A stretch of DNA of 42,044 nucleotides from Candidatus Melainabacteria bacterium RIFCSPHIGHO2_02_FULL_34_12 (GCA_001784555.1 MFRM01000009.1:28350-70393), one strand, 5' to 3'. Positions 16,685 to 25,340 are shown, counted from the stretch's first letter. Numbers and translations: made by a program. Notes: generated by a model not told the origin, from the letters alone.

Positions 16685-17546
16685 TTATTTGTTATTTTTC
16701 TTACCTTTAAGTGTTTTAGTATTGCTAGGTATTCTTTTATCATCTGTTTTAACCCTACGTTCTAATTTTTTAAGATCTTCTTCAGGTGGTAAGTTTTCAG
16801 GGATGATACCACTTTTGCCTACCTAATAAGTTTCTAACATCTTGATTGTTTTTAATATGTTCTCCAGTTATTTGATCTTCACCTTTAATATCTGCTTTTT
16901 TAACATTAAAGTTTGTGATTTCAGTTGCAAGATCTTTAGCCTTTATTGTTATTGTTGGAAGAAAATCAGCAAGTGGTCTTTTTTCAGGAATCCCTAGTTT
17001 TTTCTTCATTTGTAACGTAGTATTTCCGCCAAATAATGCTTGATCACCTTTGCTTCTTATTCGTCCAAAACCTTGACCATCAACTCCTTTTTCATAAATG
17101 GTTCTAGATAATTCACTTTCAGTAGCTATAAGTTTTTCTCGTGCCTGTAAACGCTCTACTAACTCAATTCTTTTTTCTAATATTTCTTGCTTACGTGTTT
17201 GAATAGCAAAATAACTTTGTGCAAATGCAATCTGTTCTTTTCTGGGATCACCATTTTGAGCTATTAAATAACATGCATATCTGGTTAACATCATGTCATC
17301 TATTTCTCTAGAGGCAGCATTTCCTAAATCTATCATTTTGTTGACGTCAACAAAATGATGTCCGACCTCTTGACCAGAGGTTTTGCAAGTTACTTTAGCT
17401 TTATCTATTACTTGGAGGAAATTACGCCATTCTGTATAGTCAAGGAGAATTTGAAGTTCCCTTGCAAGCCAGTATTCAACTCCATCTTCTTGATAAGCTG
17501 CTTCTTCAAAACTTTTATTTAATTTTGTAATACTCTCTTTTTTCAT
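16685..17546 (-). pseudogene. dinD: DNA-damage-inducible protein D (DinD) homologue, frameshifted near the 3' end
   Basis: The first 249 codons encode a DinD-like protein: EYWLARELQILLDYTEWRNF, then IDLGNAASREIDDMMLTRYA, CYLIAQNGDPRK, and AQSYFAIQTRKQE, the family hallmark. The frame ends early at 16797. The expected C-terminus continues in another frame on the same strand: GKSGIIPENLPPEEDLKKLE down to a TAA at 16685, matching the ...MPEELPTP...IKQLE end of E. coli DinD. Total length 862 nt (287 codons plus one base) points to a single extra base around 16815-16825, near GGTAGG. It may be a true frameshift mutation, a sequencing error, or less likely programmed frameshifting. In E. coli DinD is SOS-controlled and affects RecA filaments; no LexA box is evident here. 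Confidence 0.78.
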
Positions 17547-17585
17547 GGGATATATTTGATGTTTTTATTTTATCATTGACATGAA

Positions 17586-17619
17586 ATAAGCAAAAAAGCC
17601 TCACCAAAGTGAGGCTTTT
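17586..17619 (-). terminator. Rho-independent terminator of the hyf operon
   Basis: A perfect 11-bp stem AAAAGCCTCAC-tttg-GTGAGGCTTTT is followed on the minus strand by a T-rich tract. It sits about 130 bp after the hyfI stop codon and ends the hydrogenase-like operon transcript. Confidence 0.8.
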
Positions 17620-17747
17620 AACATTTTACGTTCAAGTACATTGCAGTTAAATTGCGGAGGGCGACAGGATACTATGCTGATTGAGGACATTATTTGGGAT
17701 ATTAGACATCATAACCTAGTATTAGTTTAATTTATATGGCTTGGCTC

Positions 17748-18302
17748 TTACAAGTTTTGGTACTTCTTTTTAGATAAAAGTATTTTACAAACCAAAAACC
17801 CTTTTAATATTTCTTCTGGTGTAGGTGGATTACCAGGAATATATAAGTCAACGGGAATAAACTGATCCACTCTTCCTAAACAGGCATATGTTTTTTCGTA
17901 GATTGAACCATTACATGCACCATCACCAATTGCAATAACTATCTTTGGATCTGGAGTTGCTTTATAAGTTCTTTCCATGGCAGTTTTAAGATGTCTTGTA
18001 ACTGGTCCAGTAATAGCCAGGACATCTGCATGACGTGGGGAAGGAGTAAACTCAATTCCAAATCTTGAGATGTCATATATGGGGTTAGATAATGCAATGA
18101 GTTCAGCTTCTTCTGCATTACAGGAGCCTGTATCCAGATGCCTCACCATTAGTGATTTACTTAATGAATGTCTTGTTTTAAAGTCTAATTTATTGATTCT
18201 GGATAAATCTTTCTTGAAAAAATCAATATCTAATTTTTCAAATCCAGCTTCTCTTTCTACTGTGTTTCCTTTTGTAAGGCAGATTTTTAATAAATCAAAC
18301 AT
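17748..18302 (-). CDS. hyfI: Group-4 hydrogenase-like small subunit (HyfI/NuoB type) lacking most cluster cysteines
   Basis: A 184-residue small subunit, clearly in the HyfI/HycG/NuoB family: LDTGSCNAEEAEL (57-69), YDISRFGIEF (76-85), SPRHADVLAITGPVTR (88-103), AIGDGACNG (124-132) and IPVDLYIPGNPPTPEEIL (149-166). In functional relatives four Cys hold the proximal [4Fe-4S] cluster. Here only Cys61 remains in place: the second position is Glu (SCNAEE instead of the usual SCNGCE), the third is Gly (GDG instead of GDC, with a Cys two residues later), and the fourth is Asn158 (PGNPP instead of PGCPP). The protein probably cannot bind a normal cluster. It is the last gene of the operon, 5 bp after hyfG, with an insulated terminator downstream. 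Confidence 0.88.
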   Translation of the reverse strand: MFDLLKICLTKGNTVEREAGFEKLDIDFFKKDLSRINKLDFKTRHSLSKSLMVRHLDTGSCNAEEAELIALSNPIYDISRFGIEFTPSPRHADVLAITGPVTRHLKTAMERTYKATPDPKIVIAIGDGACNGSIYEKTYACLGRVDQFIPVDLYIPGNPPTPEEILKGFLVCKILLSKKKYQNL

Positions 18303-18307
18303 AAATT

Positions 18308-19906
18308 TTATTTATCAACACATGAATAACACAGGTTAAAGCTTTTATTTACCAAAGGTCCATCTGGAACAATGTTTTTCAAGCTACCTTCACCCATCGT
18401 TGCTTGTACTACTCCTTTCCAATTTATATACGAAGCACTTCTTACATGATACCTAGAAATTTTATTTTCTTTATCCAGCATTATCCAGTGGACTAATTCT
18501 CCTTTTGGAGATTCCATCATTCCAATTCCAGGACTGTAATGTAAAAAGGATTTTACCTTTTCAATAATTTCTCCAGAAGGCAAATCCCTAATCAGATTTT
18601 TAATTAATTTTAAAGATTCATTTACTTCATCAATTCTTACTTTTGTTCTGGCTAATGCATCACAGGTCTCATACATTGGTACATTTACTTGATACTTTTT
18701 ATAAGCCAGATAAGGATTATCACGTCTAACATCAGTGTCAATATTTGAACCCCGAGCACTTGGTCCTACAAGTCCTAAAGATAAAGCCTTTTCTTTTGAT
18801 AAAAAGCCTGTTAATTCTAAACGGTCTAACAGGCTGTCTATATTTAAAATTAGTTTTGCTAAATCATTGAAGTCATTTTCAAATAAACCAAGTCCTGACA
18901 GAAGTTCATCAAAATATTTATTAGAGATATCTTTTTGTAGTCCTCCGACAGCATTCAAACCTCTGAAAAAGCGGTGTCCTGTTAGCTTATGAATTTGTCT
19001 CATAATAAGCTCTCTTACTCTTGCTGTATGTACTGAAGCAAAACTAAAACCGCCAGCTGAACAAATAGCTGAGAGGTCAGACATATGGCTTGCAAGCCTT
19101 TCCATTTCAAGACAAATGGTTCTTATAAACATAGCTCTAGGAGGTATTGAGATATCTCCCAGAGATTCAATTGCTATGCAAAAAGCAGTTGAATGGCTAT
19201 AAGAACACATGCCACAGATGTTTTCTGCAAGGGTCAAAGCCTCATTGATAGTTTTACCCTCAGCCATTTTTTCAATGCCCTTGTGTGTATAAAAAAGTTG
19301 AACATCAAACTTGTGGATTTCTTCTCCTAATGCACAAAATCTAAGATGCCCTGGCTCAATAATCCCAGCATGAATTGGTCCAACTGCTATTTGATGTAAT
19401 CCTTCTCCATGAGGAAAATCAAATTCTAATTCCTGATCTGTAATCGGAAGCTGCTTATCTTTTGGAAAATCCTTCCTTAAAGGAAAGTTCTTGCTAGGAT
19501 GCCAATCTCTGTGGAGCAGTAAAGGATAAAGATCAATTCCTTCAGGTACTATGCCAAACAAATCATGAATCTCTCTTTCATACCAACTTGCATGTGGAAT
19601 TTTACTGGTAATTGCAGGATATGATGGATTTAATTTACTTAAAGGTGCCTTTAAAGTTATTAGGCGATTAACTTTTTTAAGTGAAAATAAAACATGAATC
19701 TCATAATTTTCATCACGTTCTCTATTGTCAGTTGCAGTAATAGTTACTAATGAAGCATTCAGGCTTGGGTCTTTTATTATAAGTTCAGAAACAATTGGCA
19801 AATGATTTTTGTCAATTATAAATTCAAAATGATTTGGAGTTATAAGCTTATATTTAAGAGTATGTTCTTTAAGCAGATTTTCAATAAGTTTAGTTAAATC
19901 TTTCAT
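18308..19906 (-). CDS. hyfG: Group-4 [NiFe]-hydrogenase-like large subunit (HyfG; NuoC-NuoD fusion)
   Basis: This 532-residue protein fuses a NuoC-like domain (1-150; WYEREIHDLFGI at 108-119) to a NuoD/HycE-like large subunit (GPIHAGIIEPGHLRF at 176-190). Both NiFe-binding Cys pairs are present: Cys231-x2-Cys234 in ENICGMCSYSH and Cys526-x2-Cys529 in FNLCYSCVDK. Flanking residues differ from classical hydrogenases: Asn replaces Arg in the usual RxCGxC, and FNLC replaces FDPC. The chain stops three residues after the last Cys, so the C-terminal peptide normally removed by a maturation protease is absent. It overlaps the upstream hyfF by 4 bp. The catalytic fold looks intact, but the partner small subunit seems unable to carry electrons away. 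Confidence 0.92.
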   Translation of the reverse strand: MKDLTKLIENLLKEHTLKYKLITPNHFEFIIDKNHLPIVSELIIKDPSLNASLVTITATDNRERDENYEIHVLFSLKKVNRLITLKAPLSKLNPSYPAITSKIPHASWYEREIHDLFGIVPEGIDLYPLLLHRDWHPSKNFPLRKDFPKDKQLPITDQELEFDFPHGEGLHQIAVGPIHAGIIEPGHLRFCALGEEIHKFDVQLFYTHKGIEKMAEGKTINEALTLAENICGMCSYSHSTAFCIAIESLGDISIPPRAMFIRTICLEMERLASHMSDLSAICSAGGFSFASVHTARVRELIMRQIHKLTGHRFFRGLNAVGGLQKDISNKYFDELLSGLGLFENDFNDLAKLILNIDSLLDRLELTGFLSKEKALSLGLVGPSARGSNIDTDVRRDNPYLAYKKYQVNVPMYETCDALARTKVRIDEVNESLKLIKNLIRDLPSGEIIEKVKSFLHYSPGIGMMESPKGELVHWIMLDKENKISRYHVRSASYINWKGVVQATMGEGSLKNIVPDGPLVNKSFNLCYSCVDK

Positions 19907-21390
19907 ATTGTATGCCCTGCCGTTACTATTTTTGTTGCTTCATTTAATAGCTTTAAAAGAGGATTTGGTATCCAGATACCTAATATGCAAATAAACACTA
20001 ATGGTAAGACTAGGCTTATAATGCTTGATTTGTTTATTTCACTTTTAGTCAGTGTAATGCTACTTTCAGTAGTAGGACCTATTGTCATTTGTAAAAAGTG
20101 GTAACTTAAGCCACCAAAAGCAATTAGTAAAAATAAAAGAAATAATGTGCTGGCAATCCAGTTGTTGCTTTCAATTCCTCCACTTAAAACATAAAACTCG
20201 CTTATAAATATTGAAAATGGAGGTGAACCAGCAAGTGCAAGACCACCTACTACTAACACAACTCCACTTACGGGCATGATTTGAAGAACACCTTTAATAT
20301 GCTCCATATCTTTTGTGCGAAATTTTAATATGAGATTTCCTGAAGTAAAGAACATTAGAGACTTTGTCATTGCATGATTTATCATGTGAAAAAGTGCACC
20401 AAAAATAGCTAAAGGATTTGCAAATCCAATTCCACAGGCAATAATTCCAATATGTTCTAAGCTTGAATAGGCAAGAAGCCTTTTTATGTTTTTTTGTGTA
20501 ATTATAAATATAGTCGAGATAGCAATTGATAAAAGTCCAAAAACTAAAATCAATTTATTTGTGAAATTATTTCCTACAGAGAGATTAGTTATGATTGCAA
20601 ATCTGATAATTCCATAAATGCCACATTTAATTAGCACACCAGAAAGAAGTGCACTTGCAGGTGTAGGTGCTTCGCTATGTGCATCTGGAAGCCATGTATG
20701 CATTGGAGCAAGACCTGCTTTGGTTCCAAGACCAATAAGTATAAAAATAAATGCTACTTTCATCAAATCTGGGTCAAGTTTATGACCAATAGTAATTAAA
20801 TAATCCCAGTTTAATCCTGTAGATTTTATTCCTCCTGCATGAGTAACGCCGTAGTAGGCAAGAATAATACCTATCATTGCAAATGCAATGCCTACGGTAC
20901 AAAGAATAATATATTTCCATGCAGCTTCTACAGAAGATTCCTTATTATAATAACCGACTAAAAAAGCAGAAACCAAAGTAGTCAGTTCTATAGCAATCCA
21001 TAAAACCCCAATGCTGTTTGCTGTTACAGTTAAGAGCATTGAGAGAATAAAAGCGTTTAGTAGTAAATAATATTTTTTAAATTTCCATATATTATTTATT
21101 TTCTCAATTTCATTTGTCATATAACCAATTGAATAAATAGAAACTATGGTACTAATCAGAGTAATTAAAAAAATCATTAATCCACTTAGGGCATCAAGAT
21201 AAATAAAATTATTTAATATATTTATAGAACCAAAACCTAATATGTCATTAATAACAAAAAGTCCTACTATAAATAAACAAATCATCCAAAAGGTTTGCAC
21301 TAAACCAATAATGTTTCTATTTCTTGGCAGCAAAGCTGAAAACGTTGCAAGAGCTGGGATACTATAAAGCAAGATTATTTTTGTTACCAT
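19903..21390 (-). CDS. hyfF: Hydrogenase-4-type antiporter subunit HyfF (NuoN/L-like)
   Basis: A 495-residue membrane protein with about 14 predicted helices, of the Mrp/NuoL-M-N antiporter family. Conserved ion-path elements are visible: the Glu of LWIAIELTTL (TM5, about residue 136), the Lys-containing GTKAGLAPMHTWLPDAHSEA segment (about 223-242), SALLSGVLIKCGIYG with Lys, and the LFHMINHAMTKSLMFF helix with His and Lys. It should couple ion translocation to the membrane complex. Its start lies 2 bp after the hyfE stop and its end overlaps hyfG. Confidence 0.92.
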   Translation of the reverse strand: MVTKIILLYSIPALATFSALLPRNRNIIGLVQTFWMICLFIVGLFVINDILGFGSINILNNFIYLDALSGLMIFLITLISTIVSIYSIGYMTNEIEKINNIWKFKKYYLLLNAFILSMLLTVTANSIGVLWIAIELTTLVSAFLVGYYNKESSVEAAWKYIILCTVGIAFAMIGIILAYYGVTHAGGIKSTGLNWDYLITIGHKLDPDLMKVAFIFILIGLGTKAGLAPMHTWLPDAHSEAPTPASALLSGVLIKCGIYGIIRFAIITNLSVGNNFTNKLILVFGLLSIAISTIFIITQKNIKRLLAYSSLEHIGIIACGIGFANPLAIFGALFHMINHAMTKSLMFFTSGNLILKFRTKDMEHIKGVLQIMPVSGVVLVVGGLALAGSPPFSIFISEFYVLSGGIESNNWIASTLFLLFLLIAFGGLSYHFLQMTIGPTTESSITLTKSEINKSSIISLVLPLVFICILGIWIPNPLLKLLNEATKIVTAGHTI

Positions 21391-21392
21391 AT

Positions 21393-22082
21393 TTACCCTC
21401 TAAGACTTGTTAGCTCCTCTACATTTATGGTTTCAAAGGATTGCTTTATTCTGTACACCCAAATACCCATTACAAGTGCTCCAATTAAGAGGTCTAGTAA
21501 TATTCCCATCTCCACTACATGTGGCATTTCAAATATAGTGTCGATCGTTAAAGCAAAAATACCGTTTTCCATGACATAAAGACCAATGATCTGAACTATT
21601 GCTTTTTTTCTTGTCATCATAATAAAAAGCCCAATTAAAATTACAGAAATAGAAGTAGCAAGCAATCCACTTGATAGTACATGCAGTTCTTTTTCTATTC
21701 CAATGGTTGGAATAGTTTCAAATATTAAAACAGCAACAGCACAATTTATAAGCATTGAAACTGGCAAGCTAATATAGGTTTCTATTTCTCTATTTATTTG
21801 AATTTGTTTCAAAACAAACTTTAATATTATTGGAATTAGGACACATTTACTTAACAAGGTAAATGTAGAAATAATAAAAATATTTGGATTGTGATTTATT
21901 ACACCAGCTATAAGCATTATTAATACAAGGCTCAGGGACTGAATAACAAAAAGCCTAATCATAGTTTCAATTCTGCTACATCCAGACATTAAAATGCTTA
22001 TCAAAAGGACAATTCCAACCAAATAGCCAGACAACCCCTCAAGGTTATGTACTGAAATAAATTGAGTTAATGGAAAGTTCAT
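21393..22082 (-). CDS. hyfE: Hydrogenase-4-type membrane subunit HyfE (NuoK-like)
   Basis: A 229-residue, almost entirely hydrophobic protein with about seven helices and the HyfE size and order. The C-terminal part with LYVMENGIFALTID carries a membrane-embedded Glu typical of the NuoK-related module, followed by IGALVMGIWVYRIKQSF. It overlaps hyfC by 4 bp. Identification rests on hydropathy, the ENGIF motif and operon position between HyfC and HyfF. Confidence 0.88.
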   Translation of the reverse strand: MNFPLTQFISVHNLEGLSGYLVGIVLLISILMSGCSRIETMIRLFVIQSLSLVLIMLIAGVINHNPNIFIISTFTLLSKCVLIPIILKFVLKQIQINREIETYISLPVSMLINCAVAVLIFETIPTIGIEKELHVLSSGLLATSISVILIGLFIMMTRKKAIVQIIGLYVMENGIFALTIDTIFEMPHVVEMGILLDLLIGALVMGIWVYRIKQSFETINVEELTSLRG

Positions 22083-23050
22083 ATTCCTAGACCCTTCCCC
22101 TTATAGACACTAATTACAAGAGCAATTATGGACATAATAAATGAAGCCATAAGAATATCGCGAACTCTAAATAACCTAACTTTAGCAACTGTGGTTTCAA
22201 TAAATGCAATAAGAGTACTAACAACTAAAACCTTTAGCAGATAAATTACTCCAAGAAGAGATATGCTGGCTAAGGTAAAATCAGGTGTTGTGTACCAGGG
22301 AAATAAAAGGTTTGCAATTAAGGAAATTATAATTAATTGTTTGAGCCAGCTGGATAAAAACATTATGCCAAGCTGTTTACCGGAGTACTCTAAAAGCATT
22401 CCTTCATGAATCATAGTTAGCTCATAATGGGTTTCTGGATTATCAAAAGGAACTCTGCACATCTCAGCCAGGCTTGCTATAAAAATTGCAATTAATGAGA
22501 GAACATATGTTGGTGTGTATAAAGTGATCCCTTTATTTGACAGCTGGTTTACTATTTCAAAAATATTGTTAGTTCCATACAGGCACACAAAAATAAATAA
22601 AGGAAGTAATATTACTGGTTCAATTAAAGTTGCAAACATTATTTCTCTGCTGCTTGCCATGCTACAGAAACTGCTTCCTGGCTCACATGCTGCTGCTGTC
22701 ATGAAAAATCTACCTAAGCTAAAAAGATAAATAAAAAGAATTACTCCTCCAAGTGGAACTATAAATTCTTTTGAGCTAAAGGTTGGAATAAGTAAGCCGG
22801 CTGTTATTGTTGTACTAAAAACTATAAAAGGTGTGATTGAAAATAACCATGAGGTTTGATTTGAAACTACTGTTTCCTTATGAAAGTATTTTGCCAAATC
22901 ATAATAGCCCTGTAAGACAGGAGGACCAATACGCCCTTGTAATGTTGCTTTAATTTTTTTTATATAGATATGTATAAATGGTGAAAGCAATAAAAGAAGC
23001 CCTAGATGGATTAATAGTAAAGTCAAATGTTTTAAAGTATCGTGATTCAT
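22079..23050 (-). CDS. hyfC: Hydrogenase-4-type membrane subunit HyfC (NuoH-like)
   Basis: A 323-residue NuoH/HyfC-type protein with eight helices. It links the peripheral catalytic arm to the antiporter subunits. Signatures include KIKATLQGRIGPPVLQGYYD near the N-terminus and the charged loop AEMCRVPFDNPETHYELTMI with HEGMLLEYSG, which holds the conserved Glu and Arg cluster of this subunit. Overlaps hyfB and hyfE by 4 bp each, indicating coupled translation. Confidence 0.93.
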   Translation of the reverse strand: MNHDTLKHLTLLLIHLGLLLLLSPFIHIYIKKIKATLQGRIGPPVLQGYYDLAKYFHKETVVSNQTSWLFSITPFIVFSTTITAGLLIPTFSSKEFIVPLGGVILFIYLFSLGRFFMTAAACEPGSSFCSMASSREIMFATLIEPVILLPLFIFVCLYGTNNIFEIVNQLSNKGITLYTPTYVLSLIAIFIASLAEMCRVPFDNPETHYELTMIHEGMLLEYSGKQLGIMFLSSWLKQLIIISLIANLLFPWYTTPDFTLASISLLGVIYLLKVLVVSTLIAFIETTVAKVRLFRVRDILMASFIMSIIALVISVYKGKGLGI

Positions 23051-24993
23051 AATTTAATCCAGACCAGGCAAAAAATTAATGCAAGAAAAATATATAAAAG
23101 ATAGATTTGCAATACTCCTGATTGAAGAGGTCTCATTTTATGAGATAGATTTATAAGTCCATTAACTATAGGAAGATAAATATAATTGTGATAAAAGCTT
23201 TCAGGAGTATGTAGTTCTGAAAATATTACTCCTAAAGGCTGACTAAAACCTGTTGGTGTGTGCTCAAACTCAGCTTTTGGAGCAATCCCACAGCTCCAGG
23301 TTTCTTCTTTTCTTACAGGCAATTTTGAGCCATATATTTTTGAAAAGATATAAATAAAGAAAAAACTAAGAAGAATAATCACAAATATTATTAGTGGAGA
23401 TATAGAAACAAAGTTATTATTAACATTTCCAGCACTTTGAATGTTTATATTTTCAAGCCCAATTGTGAAAGATGCAGCAGTATTAAGTAGAGGAAATAAT
23501 AAGAATGGAAAAATTCCTATCAGAAAGCACATAATGCCTAGTAAACTACTTCCTAAGCTCATAGAAGGTGAAACTTCTTTTGCATGATTTACTTGATGAG
23601 TTCTGGGCATTCCAACAAAAATACCAGCAAAAGTTTTTACAAAAACGGCTGCACAAACTGCACCTGTAAAACCAAGAATACTTGCTGTAATTGGACCAAG
23701 TAATTTAATAAAATCAGATTTAAGTTCGTATAATCTTAGAAGCGACTGAAATGTTAACCACTCACTTATAAACCCGTTAAAAAGTGGCAATGCACAAATT
23801 GCAAGTGAGCCAATAAGGAATAGAAATGCAGTTTTTGGCATTAGTTTAATTAATCCACCTAATTTTTCAATGTTTCTAGTATGTGTGGCAGAAATAATTG
23901 AACCAGCACAAGTAAATAAAAGTCCTTTAAATAGAGCATGATTTAAAGAGTGAAATAAGGCAGCTACTAAAGCAGCAGCAGCTAAAATCTTTTGATCAAA
24001 GCTGTAAAATATCATAGAAGCACCAATTGAAAGTAAAATTACACCAATATTTTCTATACTGCTGTAAGCTAAAATTCGTTTAATATCAACTTCAGAAGAA
24101 GCAAAAATTATTCCTAGCACCGCAGTTGTGATTCCTATTAAGAGAACAAATATTCCCCACCAGGAAGGAAATGGGCTTAAAAAATCAAATATGAATCTTA
24201 GGATGCCGTATATTCCTGTTTTAATCATTACACCTGACATAAGAGCTGAAATGTGGCTTGGTGCAGCTGGATGTGCTTCTGGAAGCCAGATATGCAAAGG
24301 TACAATTCCAGCTTTAGTACCAAAGCCGAGTAAAATAAATAAAAATAAAATTGCTTTTAATGAAGCAGGCATCAGATTTGAAGCTTCATTAAAAGATACA
24401 AATGAAAAACTTCCTGTATATTTAGCAAAAATAAGAAATGTTAGAAGAAGAAATGCTGAGCCAATATGTGTCATTAAGAGGTAAATGAAACCTGCATTTT
24501 TTGATTCAGTACTTTTAATGTCAAAAATTACAAAAGCAAAGGAGATTAAAGTCATTAATTCCCAAAAGATTAAAAACTGAAAGCCATTTCCTGATAAAAC
24601 TACAAGAAGCATTGAAAGAATAAACAAATGATATAGAGCACATAATAAACCAATGTTTTTTTCTAGGTACTCTGCTTTAAGGTAACCAATTGAATAAATT
24701 GAGACTGGAATAACAAGGAGTGAGATTATAAAAATAAAGAAAGCCGAGAGAGGGTCAATAACAAGTTCAAGTTTTCCGATAGGGAAACCAAGGTGATAGC
24801 TAAGAATATATGAGTGTTGATGGGTGAGTGAAAATATAGAACTTATCAGGCTAAGGGTAGACGCAATAATTGCAAAAACACTTGATGCAACGATTGAAAT
24901 GGCTTTAGATCTGATACATATAAGGTATGCAGAAATCGCTCCAAGTACAAATACAAGGAACGAATATTTGAGCAATAATGTTTCTAATACCAT
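23047..24993 (-). CDS. hyfB: Hydrogenase-4-type antiporter subunit HyfB (NuoL-like)
   Basis: A 648-residue NuoL/HyfB-type antiporter subunit. Ion-path residues are present: Glu145 in LIFWELMTL, Lys227 in GFGTKAGIVPLH, His234, and Lys258 in LMSGVMIKTGIYG. The helix with AALFHSLNHALFKGLLF carries a further His and Lys. Near the C-terminus ETWSCGIAPKAEFEHTPTGF matches the HyfB family tail. The start at 24993 is supported by GGGGAG about eleven bases upstream, which lies inside the reading frame of arsR; the two genes overlap by 89 nt in different frames. With HyfF it gives the complex two antiporter-like modules. Confidence 0.93.
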   Translation of the reverse strand: MVLETLLLKYSFLVFVLGAISAYLICIRSKAISIVASSVFAIIASTLSLISSIFSLTHQHSYILSYHLGFPIGKLELVIDPLSAFFIFIISLLVIPVSIYSIGYLKAEYLEKNIGLLCALYHLFILSMLLVVLSGNGFQFLIFWELMTLISFAFVIFDIKSTESKNAGFIYLLMTHIGSAFLLLTFLIFAKYTGSFSFVSFNEASNLMPASLKAILFLFILLGFGTKAGIVPLHIWLPEAHPAAPSHISALMSGVMIKTGIYGILRFIFDFLSPFPSWWGIFVLLIGITTAVLGIIFASSEVDIKRILAYSSIENIGVILLSIGASMIFYSFDQKILAAAALVAALFHSLNHALFKGLLFTCAGSIISATHTRNIEKLGGLIKLMPKTAFLFLIGSLAICALPLFNGFISEWLTFQSLLRLYELKSDFIKLLGPITASILGFTGAVCAAVFVKTFAGIFVGMPRTHQVNHAKEVSPSMSLGSSLLGIMCFLIGIFPFLLFPLLNTAASFTIGLENINIQSAGNVNNNFVSISPLIIFVIILLSFFFIYIFSKIYGSKLPVRKEETWSCGIAPKAEFEHTPTGFSQPLGVIFSELHTPESFYHNYIYLPIVNGLINLSHKMRPLQSGVLQIYLLYIFLALIFCLVWIKL

Positions 24994-25336
24994 TTTTAAT
25001 CTTACTCCCCGTTTTCTTAGTATTTATTTTGCTTAATAAGTCTCTTATTCCAGCAAGTTGGTTATTAAATATTACTTTTGCTGTGTCAAGAAGCTTAAAT
25101 ATAGTTGAATCTTTAATTGAGTAATAGACACTGCTACCTTCTTTACGAGTGCTAACTAGATTGTTTGCTCTTAAAATTGCAAGCTGTTGTGAAACATTTG
25201 GCCCTTCAATGTCTAAAATTTCACGAAGTTGATTTACTGTGTGTTCACCATCTCTGAGAGCATCAATAATTTGAATCCTTATAGGATTAGCAAGAGCTTT
25301 AAAAAATTCTGCTTTAAATTCACTAAGTTTTTTCAA
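24905..25336 (-). CDS. ArsR/SmtB-family transcriptional regulator, first gene of the hyf operon
   Basis: A 143-residue winged-helix repressor: FFKALANPIRIQIIDAL (11-27), the recognition helix region GPNVSQQLAILRANNLV (45-61) and the wing RKEGSSVYYSI (64-74). The classical ELCVCDL metal site is replaced by VNQLREIL, and residues 1-127 contain no Cys, so the signal is not classical metal sensing at that site. Residues from about 115 overlap the hyfB N-terminus in another frame and add a tail with Cys128, Cys130 and Cys136. The start is TTG at 25336, with TAGGA upstream. A 34-bp perfect palindrome begins five bases before the start codon and is the likely autoregulatory operator. It probably controls the whole hydrogenase-like operon. 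Confidence 0.88.
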   Translation of the reverse strand: MKKLSEFKAEFFKALANPIRIQIIDALRDGEHTVNQLREILDIEGPNVSQQLAILRANNLVSTRKEGSSVYYSIKDSTIFKLLDTAKVIFNNQLAGIRDLLSKINTKKTGSKIKNGIRNIIAQIFVPCICTWSDFCIPYMYQI

Positions 25337-25340
25337 TGTG

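Noticed and set aside
17748-25336. Respiratory complex I (nuo) operon
   Set aside because: Two antiporter-like subunits with HyfE, HyfC and a NuoC-D fusion bearing NiFe CxxC pairs in this order fit hydrogenase-4, and nuoA, E, F, G, I and J are absent.
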